Assembly (NCBI GenBank): GCA_964368985.1
Contig: CAYJDW010000001.1
Coordinates: 1-64,000 of the forward strand
Direction: 5' to 3'
Origin: G023898405 sp964368985
Lineage (GTDB): Bacteria; Myxococcota; UBA727; JABDBI01
DNA length: 64,000 nt
Under the pieces are notes generated by a model. It did no database searches. It saw nothing but the letters and a program-made list of their open reading frames with translations, and was not told the origin of the DNA. Positions 7,779-16,210 of this stretch are shown here, in pieces. A program made the translations under genes and the position numbers. Positions within the stretch are counted from its first letter, which is position 1. Each line of letters opens with the position of its first letter.

Positions 7779-8501
7779 ATGGAAGACAGTTTGAGTAAAG
7801 GCATGCATATAGCTTTACTATGCATGATCGCATTAAGTTATATATCTTGTCATCATCAAGAAATTAGAGGATCGGGCAATTCTGTTACCAAGCAGGTAGA
7901 AGTAAATGGGATAAGAAAGATAAGGATAAAAGGCGTAGGCGACCTTTTGCTCACTCAAGCAGAAGAAGAAAACCTACTTATTAAAGCAGATGATAACATT
8001 CTACCATATGTAATATCGGAAATTAAAGAGGATGAACTTTTCCTGGGTATAGATGGAAATGTTAGTTTTAGTCCCGTAACGCCATTAGTTTTTAGTATAA
8101 ATATTAAGGATATTTCCGAAATAGAAGCATTTGGTAGCCTAAATATAGAAATCAAATCTCTTAAAACACAACAGTTGAACATTAATCTAAAGGGCAACAC
8201 AAAAATTTACGCAAAAATAGCTGTGAAAGAGATAAATGTTACGGCATCAGGGTCAACCAAGGCGATACTTGACGGGAATGCAGATAATCAAACATTTATA
8301 TTAAAGGGTTCTAATATACTTGATGGAACTAATTTAAGGGGGAAAAATGCAGTTTTAAATGCTTCTGGATCAGCATCCGCTAAATTAAATGTAACTGAAA
8401 AAATAGCCGGATCTATTTCTGGGGCCGTAAAAGTTCGATATAAAAATAATCCAACTATAGAGCTAAAAACCTCAGGCGCTTCAAATATAAAAAAGCTCTA
8501 A
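7779..8501 (+). CDS. Exported GIN-domain (DUF2807) protein
   Basis: An exported protein of about 240 residues. A signal sequence with hydrophobic stretch IALLCMIALSYIS ends at Cys and could be a lipobox, although Tyr-Ile-Ser-Cys is not ideal. The rest is a repetitive all-beta domain with VEVNGIRKIRIKGVGDLLLTQ and recurrent ASGS/GSxN turns (SGSTKAILDG, ASGSASAKLNV). This pattern is that of the GIN/DUF2807 head domain of putative adhesins, which forms stacked beta sheets. The ATG at 7779 has AAGGA eight bases upstream. A TTGACA lies at 7696-7701, but a good -10 is not obvious. Function is unknown, and surface location is inferred. Confidence 0.7.
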   Translation: MEDSLSKGMHIALLCMIALSYISCHHQEIRGSGNSVTKQVEVNGIRKIRIKGVGDLLLTQAEEENLLIKADDNILPYVISEIKEDELFLGIDGNVSFSPVTPLVFSINIKDISEIEAFGSLNIEIKSLKTQQLNINLKGNTKIYAKIAVKEINVTASGSTKAILDGNADNQTFILKGSNILDGTNLRGKNAVLNASGSASAKLNVTEKIAGSISGAVKVRYKNNPTIELKTSGASNIKKL

Positions 8502-8701
8502 AATAGAGCAGATGCAGCTGCGGTTCCTCCTCAAAAACGGTACCGACAATCGATTTTTATCAGTGCGGACTTGAGAATCGATTTATTTAGTGTAGAAGTT
8601 GTGCGGTATAGCAAGGTGTAAATACCTGGTATTGTCTAATGATTTGGGGAAACATTTACACCATTAATAGATTTTAGGATTTATCCAACGATAGAAAGTT
8701 T

Positions 8702-8816
8702 TTCGGTGGTTATAGCGGTGGGGTCACACCCGATCTCATCTCGAACTCGGAAGTTAAGTCCACCTGCGCTGATGGTACTGCACGTTGCACGTGTGGGAGA
8801 GTAAGACGCCGCCGAA
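8702..8816 (+). rRNA. rrf: 5S ribosomal RNA (copy 2, isolated)
   Basis: A 115-nt gene identical to the operonic 5S copy except at two positions that pair with each other: helix II is GGTGG (8717-8721) with CCACC (8760-8764) instead of GGCGG/CCGCC. About 26 bases of upstream flank (GATTTATC.AA.GATA.AAAG) and the terminator are also shared, but no 16S, 23S or tRNA gene is adjacent. The compensatory change suggests that the RNA structure has been maintained by selection rather than the copy being a dead fragment. Confidence 0.93.
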
Positions 8817-8827
8817 TTTTGTTTTTG

Positions 8828-8855
8828 CCCTCTATGAAAATAGAGGGTTTTTTTT
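8828..8855 (+). terminator. Terminator of the isolated 5S gene
   Basis: An 8-bp stem CCCTCTAT/ATAGAGGG closes a GAAA loop, followed by eight T residues. It differs from the operonic terminator by one compensatory pair. Confidence 0.92.
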
Positions 8856-9013
8856 ATTGAAAATGTTGACACATAGTTGGTAAAAATGAATTCGTGGGAT
8901 TCAAGTTGGCACCATACAATGGAATTAGGAATTATAGCCAATCAGGAATCGATGGAGCGCATTTGTCGACGATAAAATCGAGTGCTTGCTTATTGTTGCG
9001 AAAAAATAATAAT

Positions 9014-9325
9014 TTATTGGGGGGGCTCAAAGATAGATTTCTCGAGAGAGAGCACTCGGATTCCTGCGAATAATATCCCCTCACATTCCAAAAAATCTTT
9101 TTGCAAAGAAACCATTTCACTGGCTCGTTCACCGATTTCGCCTTTGGAATTGATTACGCGATACCAAGGCAAATCATATTTCTCACTCATAGAATGAAGG
9201 ATACGCACCACCTGGCGAGCGCCTCGCGGCTGTCCACATATCCGGGCCACTTGTCCATAGGTCATGACTTTTCCATGAGGGATAGATTTAATTATTAACA
9301 AGGCTTTGTGGGTGAAATTTTCCAT
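9014..9325 (-). CDS. Alkyltransferase-like protein (ATL/YbaZ family)
   Basis: A 103-residue relative of O6-alkylguanine DNA alkyltransferases. The active-site motif PCHRV of true methyltransferases is PWYRV here (residues 53-57): Trp replaces the alkyl-accepting Cys, so the protein cannot repair directly. ATL proteins bind O6-alkylguanine lesions, flip the base and hand the complex to nucleotide excision repair. The flipping Tyr (GKVMTYGQVA) and the helix with the Arg finger (GQPRGARQVVRIL) are present. The start at 9325 gives the usual family N-terminus. A TTG start 23 codons upstream is possible but less likely. Confidence 0.88.
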   Translation of the reverse strand: MENFTHKALLIIKSIPHGKVMTYGQVARICGQPRGARQVVRILHSMSEKYDLPWYRVINSKGEIGERASEMVSLQKDFLECEGILFAGIRVLSLEKSIFEPPQ

Positions 9326-9724
9326 TTCCTGGGCTAGCCTATAGACTGAGGCAGTCAAGCACGATTCGGTCGGAATAAAATACTTCGAGCACAATCTCCG
9401 AAATACTTATGGGCCATTGGCGTTTTTGCGCTCCTTTCAGCATCACCAAACTGACAGGTACTCAATTAGATTGTCGGAAAGGATAATTCATTCGTAATTT
9501 TCTAGCATTACCTGAACTTAAGACAAAACTTGAAGAAATTATGAGTTCTCTTAAGAATGCTCCCGGTATCAACGTTGAGTGCGCAAGAGCACTATAAATT
9601 GACTAAGAGATCTCCGACAAAAAATGCCGGAGTTTGAAAATAATTGCTATTTAATTATTAACGAATAAATCATTGCGATTCCCGAGACGGTCCATTATTA
9701 AATTTTCATCAAAAGGGGAATCAA
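9326..9724. other. Intergenic region without a recognised gene
   Basis: These 399 bases lie between the divergent ATL and cupin genes. A plus-strand open stretch near 9498-9597 encodes a coding-like peptide (ALPELKTKLEEIMSSLKNA) ending at a TAA, but it has no good start codon or ribosome site and may be a gene remnant. A short GC-rich stem CTCCG/CGGAG lies near 9612-9633. Confidence 0.4.
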
Positions 9725-10093
9725 ATGCTTAAGCAACGCAAGGATCACCAAATAAAAAAAACGCCCATTTGCGGCGAAATTATTGAGATGCTGACGCGTG
9801 AAGAAAATGCTCGTATAAGCATTGCAATGGCCATCGATATTGAGTTTACGCGAGCTCATTTCCATAGAAATTTTGAAGAAATTTATATTGTTTTGGATGG
9901 ATGGATAAAGCTTCAATTGTATGACCCTGGAATGGAAAAATTTAGCGAGTGCACTCTCCTCGCAGATGAACTTCTAGTAATAGCGCCGGGAGTCCATCAT
10001 AAAATCAGCAGCGCATCGGAAAAAAATCGTATTTCGATAATCTGTCTTCCAGGCTTTGATCCGAATGACGAGCATCTTTCGGAAATAATTTAG
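9725..10093 (+). CDS. Cupin-domain protein
   Basis: A 122-residue single-cupin protein. Cupin motif 1 is HFHRNFEEIYIVLDG (metal ligands His, His, Glu) and motif 2 is PGVHHKI. Small mono-cupins of this kind include sugar isomerase-like, quercetinase-like and ligand-sensing proteins, so the reaction cannot be assigned. The start ATG is preceded by AGGGGA at a good distance. Its stop codon overlaps the end of the convergent GNAT remnant on the other strand. Confidence 0.8.
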   Translation: MLKQRKDHQIKKTPICGEIIEMLTREENARISIAMAIDIEFTRAHFHRNFEEIYIVLDGWIKLQLYDPGMEKFSECTLLADELLVIAPGVHHKISSASEKNRISIICLPGFDPNDEHLSEII

Positions 10094-10322
10094 CACTCCG
10101 TCAATAGCATTTCTAAATCAATTTCGTCTCGGATGGAGATTCCATAATCTCCGATTAGTGGAATGCTTGGTTCTATTTTTCGAGCAGCTTCCATCGAATT
10201 AATCCGAATTCCGCAAATATTAAATCCTCGACGCTGATAGACCGCAAAGCGTGGTACATTCCCTAAAGCTTAAAGTGTTGTCCATTGTCTATCCCAATCA
10301 ATGCACATTTGTTTTCAGGCTA
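10090..10322 (-). pseudogene. GNAT acetyltransferase remnant, frameshifted and 5'-truncated
   Basis: Minus-strand translation gives a C-terminal GNAT-like piece: the last 55-60 codons read FAVYQRRGFNICGIRI, then EAARKIEPSIPLIGDYGI and IRDEIDLEMLL before TAA. This resembles the acceptor-side end of N-acetyltransferases (the YxxxGF element). A further piece, ENKCALIGIDNGQHFKL, is in another frame just upstream, so at least one frameshift separates the two. Stops block both frames before a start. No N-terminal acetyl-CoA-binding loop remains. The call rests on motif recognition only. Confidence 0.5.
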
Positions 10323-10366
10323 TACTGATGAGCGAATAATGAAAGACAGTAATCATTTTCATGGTT

Positions 10367-10380
10367 GTAGACACGTCTAC
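10367..10380. repeat. 14-bp palindrome, copy 3 (GTAGACACGTCTAC variant)
   Basis: The centre is ACACGT, the reverse-complement form of the variant in copies 1 and 6. It lies between the GNAT remnant and the beta-helix protein gene. Confidence 0.95.
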
Positions 10381-10700
10381 TTTTCCTGCTGCGGCTGAAA
10401 GCCCATCCACATCTCTCACTTTGCGAGGTTGATAGTTGCATCCTGCTACACGCTAAAGGCACCCATAAAGTGCTCTAATAGGCTCTCTGGTCGGCAATAA
10501 GGAATGCCTTAAGGGTATCCTTCCCACTTCGAACGCCAGTGTGCCACGAGCAGCTTAGCCCTGAATCTGTGAGAAAATAAAAATCTTTAGTGCCTGAAGC
10601 TGATCTGTTGTGCACGCTTGTGCTCTAACCGCTAACATCCCTCGACGTTTTTGTTTGAAACCGTCTTTGAGAATTTGGACAAAAGAATTGCTGAGGGGGC
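10381..10700. other. Intergenic region, nothing recognised
   Basis: These 320 bases precede the beta-helix gene. One minus-strand frame is open for about 35 codons, but the peptide looks non-coding. I see no tRNA or known RNA motif here. Confidence 0.4.
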
Positions 10701-12371
10701 ATGACCATGAACAATGATAATTACACGAAGGTTTTCGCGAGTCGGATTATAGGTGCCTTAGCGCTTCTCACATTGAGTAGTCAGTTAAGCGCAGCCACTA
10801 TAACGGTAACTGGTACAGGGGATACCATCGCGGTGGATGGTTTTATTACCCTTCGTGAGGCAATCACCGCCGCAAATACTGACGCGATTTCCGGAGATGC
10901 ACCTGCAGGAAGTGGTGCTGATACCATCGACTTTAATATCGCCGGCGCTCCCGGTACCGTACACACCATTCAACCTGCAAGTGCTCTGCCCACTATCACT
11001 GGTGTGCTGACTATTAATGGTTATTCGCAGCCTGGTACCAGTCCTAACAGCTTGGCAAGCGGAAATAATGCCTTTCTTGCTATTGAATTAGATGGCACCA
11101 ATGCGGGCGCCTCACCGGGACTTAATATCACCGCTGGTGGTTCCCTGGTCAGAGGATTGGTCATTAATAGATTCGCCAATGAAGGCATTGTGATTTCCAC
11201 CCTAGGAAATAATGTTATCAGCGGGAATTATTTAGGCACAGACCAAACAGGGCAATTAGACAGGGGCAATGGGCTCACCGGAGTCTCTCTTCTTTCTTCC
11301 AATAACTTGGTAGGTGGAACCTTAGCTGCGGACCGAAACTTAGTTTCCGCGAATGATTCGCATGGTATCTTAGTATCTGGCGCTATAACGGGTAACCGCA
11401 TTTTGAATAATTACATTGGTTCTACCGACGCAGGAAACGTCGCACTTGGCAATAGTGCGGCCGGGGTGAGTATTGTCGGCGCGACTAACACTTCGATCGG
11501 GGGCATTCTTTCAGGAACAGGAAATGTTATTGCATGGAATAGCGACGAAGGTGTTGTGCTCTCGAGTTCTGCCGGAGCAGGAAACGCCATTCTTGGCAAT
11601 TCGATACATTCCAACGGTGCGCTTGGGATAGATCTTAGTGACGATGGAATAACTGCAAACGATGCTCTGGATGTTGATGTTGGCCCGAACAATTTACAAA
11701 ACTTTCCTGTCTTGAACACTGCAACGACAAACGAATTGGGCATAGTTGTTAAAGGTACGCTTGAATCCACGCCAAGTACTTCACATCGCTTGGAATTCTT
11801 CGGCAATACCAATGCCGATCCTTCGGGCTCAGGAGAAGGGGAAAGCTATCTTGGATTCCTTGACGTTATGACTGATGCTCTGGGCAATGCTTCATTCACC
11901 TTTACTTCGGCTACGGGGCAAGCAGTTGACACCGAAATTTCAGTTACTGCGACTGATCCAAACAACAACACCTCAGAGTTTGCCGTAGATATTCCGATTG
12001 TATTTTTCCCCACCTCCGAACATGACGACGACGATGATGAGAACGACAGTGTTTTCAGCGACGATGATTATTTCCCCATTCCTCTTGGATTCGGACCGCC
12101 TCCATTTCCACCGGTGCCACCTGCACCACCTGCACCCGCTTTAGTACCCCCAGCGCCTATTTCAAGAGTTGTCGGAGTTGATGACCCGATCACTGTTCAG
12201 GGTCCTGTTACGGAGATTGGCCAAAATTCCTCGTCTGAGACATATTCCGATGAAAAACAAGAACAAATTGGCTGTTCTACCTTTGGCAAAACCAGTCCTG
12301 CTATGGTTGGCTTAGTGTCCATAGTACTTGCTTGGCTCAAGTTTAGGAGAAAGAGAAGAGCACGAGCCTAG
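10701..12371 (+). CDS. Exported right-handed beta-helix protein with C-terminal sorting-like tail
   Basis: A surface or exported protein of about 556 residues. A signal peptide (IIGALALLTLSSQLSAA) is followed by the CSLREA-type segment FITLREAITAANTD and parallel beta-helix rungs (GNNVISGNYLG, GNRILNNYIG, GTGNVIAWNSDEG). After about residue 430 comes an acidic patch (HDDDDDEND) and a Pro-rich linker. The last 34 residues form a tripartite tail: GCS, a hydrophobic helix (PAMVGLVSIVLAWL) and a basic end (KFRRKRRARA). This layout resembles MYXO-CTERM/GlyGly-CTERM sorting signals, though only one Cys is present. The start may be 10701 or 10707; GAGGGGG fits 10707 better. Ligand unknown. Confidence 0.75.
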   Translation: MTMNNDNYTKVFASRIIGALALLTLSSQLSAATITVTGTGDTIAVDGFITLREAITAANTDAISGDAPAGSGADTIDFNIAGAPGTVHTIQPASALPTITGVLTINGYSQPGTSPNSLASGNNAFLAIELDGTNAGASPGLNITAGGSLVRGLVINRFANEGIVISTLGNNVISGNYLGTDQTGQLDRGNGLTGVSLLSSNNLVGGTLAADRNLVSANDSHGILVSGAITGNRILNNYIGSTDAGNVALGNSAAGVSIVGATNTSIGGILSGTGNVIAWNSDEGVVLSSSAGAGNAILGNSIHSNGALGIDLSDDGITANDALDVDVGPNNLQNFPVLNTATTNELGIVVKGTLESTPSTSHRLEFFGNTNADPSGSGEGESYLGFLDVMTDALGNASFTFTSATGQAVDTEISVTATDPNNNTSEFAVDIPIVFFPTSEHDDDDDENDSVFSDDDYFPIPLGFGPPPFPPVPPAPPAPALVPPAPISRVVGVDDPITVQGPVTEIGQNSSSETYSDEKQEQIGCSTFGKTSPAMVGLVSIVLAWLKFRRKRRARA

Positions 12372-12387
12372 GTCCTATTTATCGTCA

Positions 12388-12447
12388 TGCGAGCCTAGCG
12401 CGGCAATCCAAAGAACACTTTTTTTGGATTGCTGCGCTAGGCTCGCA
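12388..12447. repeat. Interspersed inverted repeat (TGCGAGC...GGCAATCCA family)
   Basis: Two 23-bp arms (12388-12410 and 12425-12447), with one mismatch between them, flank a 14-nt loop. The element follows the beta-helix gene and may act as a terminator-like hairpin. Relatives lie at 15570, 52760, 53587 and 59187. Confidence 0.85.
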
Positions 12448-12559
12448 GGCCTAGGTTTCTAAGTGAGGTTGGGGTATTTGCATTTCGCTTACCGTCGTTT
12501 AAAACACTAATATAAGAGCAATTTACATACTTTATTTAAGTTATATAAGGGTTTATTAG

Positions 12560-13198
12560 ATGTCTTTAATTTTATCTTCTTTGTCGCACGGATTTTTTCT
12601 GAGTTTGGCTATGATTATGGCCATAGGTGCCCAGAATGCCTTCGTTCTAAAGCAGGGAATCAAGGGGCAGCATGTCTTGTTGGCGTGCTTTATTTGCGCA
12701 CTTTGTGATGCAACTTTAATTGTTTTCGGCTCTTTAGGTCTAGGTTCTTTTATTGCCGCTAATAAATTACTTCAGTTGATAATGTGTATTTTTGGCAGCG
12801 CATTCTTAGCTATTTACGCATACAAATCTCTTATGCAAGCTATGAGTAAAGGAGTGGCTGAAAATTTTGTTAGTGCAGATGACAATTTAGTAGAGCTTAA
12901 AAAAATTATTTTGATGTCAGTGGCATTCAGTATTTTGAATCCTCACGCTTGGCTCGACACCGTGGTGGTAATTGGGAGCGTATCAAGCCAATATGAAAAT
13001 ACGGTTGAATTGTTGTCATTCACTTTCGGAGCTTGCCTGGTATCCTTTTTGTGGTTTTTTCTTTTAGGTTTTTTGGCTAAGAAATTTCGGAAAGTCTTGT
13101 TGTTGGCAAAAGTGCAAAAGGGAATTAATTTTTTCATTGCTTTTCTTATGGCAATGATATCGATTTCTTTAGCGAGATTTGGATTGGGTCTTTTGTGA
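12560..13198 (+). CDS. LysE/ArgO-family amino-acid exporter
   Basis: An inner-membrane exporter of basic amino acids, 212 residues and about six membrane helices. The N-terminus SLAMIMAIGAQNAFVLKQGI and the following CALCDATLIVFGSLGLG are the family signature. The helix-4 motif SILNPHAWLDTVVVIG is also conserved. ArgO exports arginine and canavanine, and LysE exports lysine and arginine. The two cannot be separated here, although size and motif favour the proteobacterial ArgO type. No LysG/ArgP-type regulator gene is adjacent. Confidence 0.9.
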   Translation: MSLILSSLSHGFFLSLAMIMAIGAQNAFVLKQGIKGQHVLLACFICALCDATLIVFGSLGLGSFIAANKLLQLIMCIFGSAFLAIYAYKSLMQAMSKGVAENFVSADDNLVELKKIILMSVAFSILNPHAWLDTVVVIGSVSSQYENTVELLSFTFGACLVSFLWFFLLGFLAKKFRKVLLLAKVQKGINFFIAFLMAMISISLARFGLGLL

Positions 13199-13278
13199 TC
13201 GTCAACTGATGTAAATATTTAGGCCCTTCCACTTTGCCCTCTGATCACTATAGTATCGCGTCATATTTCGGAGTCCTC

Positions 13279-13566
13279 ATGAAAAAAATTGTTTTGTTAA
13301 TCTATGCGCTTTCAAATGTCGGCAATCTTGTCGCCGAAGAAGGCACTGAGAAGAATCTTAAGTTGGTGGAACCACCAAGCGTAGAACCGAAATTTATTGT
13401 TCAAAATAGTATTGAAACTCCGAGTTCCCCCCTTTTTGGAGTATTGCAAACAGTGGCCGTAATACCAGCTGTGGCAGTGGGTTGGGAAACTTCAAAAACT
13501 AGAGAACACCGGCGCGTTCAGAGCGAAACATCACTTGACCTGATTATTAAACATCAAAATAAATAG
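13279..13566 (+). CDS. Small exported protein, unknown
   Basis: A 95-residue protein with an N-terminal signal sequence (KKIVLLIYALSNVGNLVAEE) and a second hydrophobic stretch (FGVLQTVAVIPAVAVGW) near residues 54-70, then a short charged tail. I do not recognise a family. The ATG at 13279 has GGAG five bases upstream and starts exactly at the signal peptide, so it is preferred over an in-frame ATG 15 codons earlier. Confidence 0.55.
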   Translation: MKKIVLLIYALSNVGNLVAEEGTEKNLKLVEPPSVEPKFIVQNSIETPSSPLFGVLQTVAVIPAVAVGWETSKTREHRRVQSETSLDLIIKHQNK

Positions 13567-13630
13567 TCAAAGAAAAGCGGAACAGTAGCTGGTGACTTTG
13601 ATAGCGGCTTTGACTGAGTGAGTATGCAAA

Positions 13631-14659
13631 ATGTTTTTTCAGCACATAGCTATGATTATGCTAATTTCTCACTCTGTTTATTCCGATAATATTAAGTCTT
13701 TGGCGCTTAGCGATCATTATGATGGCAAAGTGTTTCGCAATAATCCGAGCACGAAAACTAAGAGTTTTTTTGATTTATTGCGTTGGCGATTTAATAGCGT
13801 TACTCCGATTGAAGAGCCCTCACGAGTTCCCAAAGTTAGCGCTAAACCTGCAAGCATCAACCCGGAAAGACAGATTGCTCTCACTTTTGTGGGTCATTCG
13901 ACTTTTTTACTACAGGCTCGCGGTCTAAATATTCTCACGGATCCCATCTGGTCAAAACGTTGTAGTCCGATTTCATTTTTGGGACCCGCGCGATTGCAGG
14001 ATCCGGGCATTACTTTTGATGACTTGCCGAAAATTGATATGGTCTTACTTAGCCATAATCACTATGATCATATGGATTTGCCGACGCTAAAATCCTTATG
14101 GCTCCGAGACAAACCCCTTTTCGTCGTTCCTCTAAAAAATAAAGCTACCCTATCGCGTGAAGGCATTGGTAATACTATTGAGCTCGATTGGTGGGAATCG
14201 ACGACGGCAAAAAATAAAATTACCATCACAGCGGTTCCTGCACAACATTGGAGCGGGCGGTGGATATTAGATCGGAACGATGCGTTATGGGCTGGATTTG
14301 TAATTTCGTTCGGCGACAAAAGGGTTTTCTTTACCGGAGATAGTGGGTTTGGCCCTCATTTTGCTAAAATTAAAGAAAAATTTGTAAGCTTTGATGTCGC
14401 CCTTCTTCCCATCGGAGCTTATTTGCCAAGATGGTTTATGAAGGATCATCATTTATCTCCCGGCGACGCTATTAGAGTCGCTGACATATTAGGGGCGCGC
14501 AAAAATGTTCCGATGCATTTTGGTACCTTTTCCCTCGGAGACGATGGATTTACTAAAGCCCGTTCACAGCTGGAGCAGTTAATTCTTGAAAGAGGAAAAA
14601 ACGATTTCTTGATTCTAGAAGCAGGTGAGGGATGGATCGAGCAGGCAGAAGCCAAGTAG
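13631..14659 (+). CDS. Exported metallo-beta-lactamase-fold hydrolase (UlaG/NAPE-PLD-like)
   Basis: A 342-residue MBL-fold enzyme with a probable signal sequence (IAMIMLISHSVYS). The order of motifs is that of the NAPE-PLD/UlaG branch: LTFVGHSTFLLQARGLNILTD (strand with GHST), then the binuclear zinc motif SHNHYDHMD near residue 142, the later His in PAQHWSGR, FFTGDSGFG (bridging Asp) and the final MHFGTF. The long N-terminal part and NHYDHMD resemble N-acyl-phosphatidylethanolamine phospholipase D homologues in bacteria. The substrate is unproven, and lactonase or phosphodiesterase activity is equally possible. Confidence 0.8.
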   Translation: MFFQHIAMIMLISHSVYSDNIKSLALSDHYDGKVFRNNPSTKTKSFFDLLRWRFNSVTPIEEPSRVPKVSAKPASINPERQIALTFVGHSTFLLQARGLNILTDPIWSKRCSPISFLGPARLQDPGITFDDLPKIDMVLLSHNHYDHMDLPTLKSLWLRDKPLFVVPLKNKATLSREGIGNTIELDWWESTTAKNKITITAVPAQHWSGRWILDRNDALWAGFVISFGDKRVFFTGDSGFGPHFAKIKEKFVSFDVALLPIGAYLPRWFMKDHHLSPGDAIRVADILGARKNVPMHFGTFSLGDDGFTKARSQLEQLILERGKNDFLILEAGEGWIEQAEAK

Positions 14660-14765
14660 TTTAAGCCGCTATGAAAAAATAGCAAATGACTCAAACAAAA
14701 CGAATAATCAAATCATATATCCGATGACCATTGAGAATGAACTCGAGTCACCCTTAAGGGAATAT

Positions 14766-15467
14766 ATGAAGAAGCTAAAATTATTTTGGGTATTTGCTTT
14801 GGCTTTATTGGGCATGTCAAATAGCTATGCTGACAATAGTGCTTTGAGCGTTGATGAGGAATGGATAGTTGAGGGTCGCTACGACGACTATTATAAAAAT
14901 CATATTGTTTGTCGACGTGATTGGGAAGCTAGAAATGCCAAAAATGATATGACGAAAGATTTGGTGAAATGTAAGTTTGCTATTCATCATTCGGCGGGAA
15001 CGGCAGTTTCAAGCACTGAAACCGTTAAAAATATTCAACGCGCACATATGGAAATTAATGGATGGTCCGACATCGGTTATCATTTCTTAATCGGAAGAGA
15101 TGGCCAGTGTTTCGAAGGGCGGGAGCTTCAATGGCAAGGGGCCCATGTAGATGGCGACAATAAAGGCAACATTGGTATTTGTTTTTTGGGATGCTTTGAA
15201 AGTAGTGAACCCAGCCCAGTGGAGCCCACCTCTCGTATGATTGACGAAGCTGGTGAACTGATAGCAGTATTAGCTGAGCGATTTAATATTGAGCTTTCAT
15301 TATCAACGATTAAGGGGCATAGACAACATAAGAAGGCCCAGACTCTGTGCCCGGGCAATAGGGTGATGGAGCGTTTGAATGATATTTTGTCTAAAGCGAT
15401 AGCCAGTAAAACTATTTATAGTGAAGAAGGGGATGTGCTCTCTGCATTAACTTGTGATTGCGATTGA
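14766..15467 (+). CDS. Exported PGRP-type N-acetylmuramoyl-L-alanine amidase
   Basis: A 233-residue periplasmic or secreted zinc amidase (Amidase_2/peptidoglycan-recognition fold) that cleaves the bond between MurNAc and L-Ala in peptidoglycan. A signal peptide (KLFWVFALALLGMSNSYA) precedes the domain. Zinc and catalytic residues are visible as FAIHHSAG (His), IGYHFLIGRDG (Tyr), IKGHRQHK (His) and TLCPG (Cys). An embedded WQGAHVDGDNKGNIGICFLG is the typical substrate-groove segment. The C-terminus has a CDCD tail. The start with AAGGGA upstream was preferred to an in-frame upstream ATG that overlaps the previous gene. It could act in wall turnover or against other bacteria. Confidence 0.9.
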   Translation: MKKLKLFWVFALALLGMSNSYADNSALSVDEEWIVEGRYDDYYKNHIVCRRDWEARNAKNDMTKDLVKCKFAIHHSAGTAVSSTETVKNIQRAHMEINGWSDIGYHFLIGRDGQCFEGRELQWQGAHVDGDNKGNIGICFLGCFESSEPSPVEPTSRMIDEAGELIAVLAERFNIELSLSTIKGHRQHKKAQTLCPGNRVMERLNDILSKAIASKTIYSEEGDVLSALTCDCD

Positions 15468-15569
15468 TATTGCGATCCATTTGCCGGGCATGAAGCATAA
15501 ATCACCATTTCTCATATAGATGTTGCGTGTTTCTTGGGGCATAAGCGCGACAATCCCGGTTTTAGCGCT

Positions 15570-15597
15570 GGATTGCCACGCCTCGCTCGCAATGACG
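15570..15597. repeat. Single arm of the interspersed GGATTGCC..GCTCGCAATGACG repeat
   Basis: One half of the inverted repeat seen elsewhere in the window. I find no complementary arm nearby. Confidence 0.7.
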
Positions 15598-15642
15598 ATG
15601 AACGGGCGCATAACGGCTCCAGGCCACCTTTTTTGCAATTCG

Positions 15643-15656
15643 GTAGACGCGTCTAC
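15643..15656. repeat. 14-bp palindrome, copy 4
   Basis: Perfect GTAGACGCGTCTAC between the convergent amidase and small exported-protein genes. Confidence 0.97.
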
Positions 15657-15685
15657 ATCAGGATTCCTGATGTCCTTGCATCCAA

Positions 15686-16042
15686 CTAATCAACGTTATT
15701 CATTGTCATGCAAGTCATGGATTGTGCTTCGTCAGGAAAAAAGGACACTGTGCCGGTGAGAGTAGAGGGGTTAAAGTTAACCATTGTGCTGCCACACCTT
15801 AATTGAACCATATTCATTTCATGGCCCCTTACTTGACAGCTTTCCTCGACCCTCGTGCCTTCATTAATAAAAGTGGCCTTGTAGTTGGTGCCGAAACATC
15901 CGTGGATGAAATTCAATTGGAGCTCTTGAACATCTGAGCCCGATTCGATGGAACAAAGGTATTGGGATTGAGTGTGGCCTGCAGGTAACGCTGAAAGCAT
16001 AGTAGATGCAGTGCAAAAGAAGGCGATGATAAGACGTTTCAT
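15686..16042 (-). CDS. Small exported Cys-containing protein, unknown
   Basis: A 118-residue protein with a signal peptide (RLIIAFFCTASTMLSALPAG) and a predicted small beta-rich mature domain with five Cys (LCSIESG, HGCFGT, ESCQVR, LRCGST, TCMTM), compatible with one or two disulfides. I do not recognise a family. GGAG lies before the ATG at good spacing. Confidence 0.6.
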   Translation of the reverse strand: MKRLIIAFFCTASTMLSALPAGHTQSQYLCSIESGSDVQELQLNFIHGCFGTNYKATFINEGTRVEESCQVRGHEMNMVQLRCGSTMVNFNPSTLTGTVSFFPDEAQSMTCMTMNNVD

Positions 16043-16210
16043 AAAAGCTCCAATCGGAGAATGTTTCGTGGTTATATTGATGGGAGGATTTTTTGGCTGA
16101 AGAATTTTTAAGTCTGATGCAATTTTTCTGGCTTACTATTGAAATGCCGGTGTAAGTATTTTCAAAAAAGAGAAATATTTACTAATATTTGTGGCAGTGG
16201 GGGTAAAATT

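Noticed and set aside
9498..9597. Short coding-like peptide upstream of the cupin gene
   Set aside because: No start codon with ribosome site and no recognised similarity; may be a remnant, so it is only mentioned in the intergenic entry.
10381..10700. Suspected structured RNA or transposase remnant
   Set aside because: No tRNA, tmRNA, SRP or RNase P motif and no convincing protein similarity in six frames; left as unexplained intergenic sequence.
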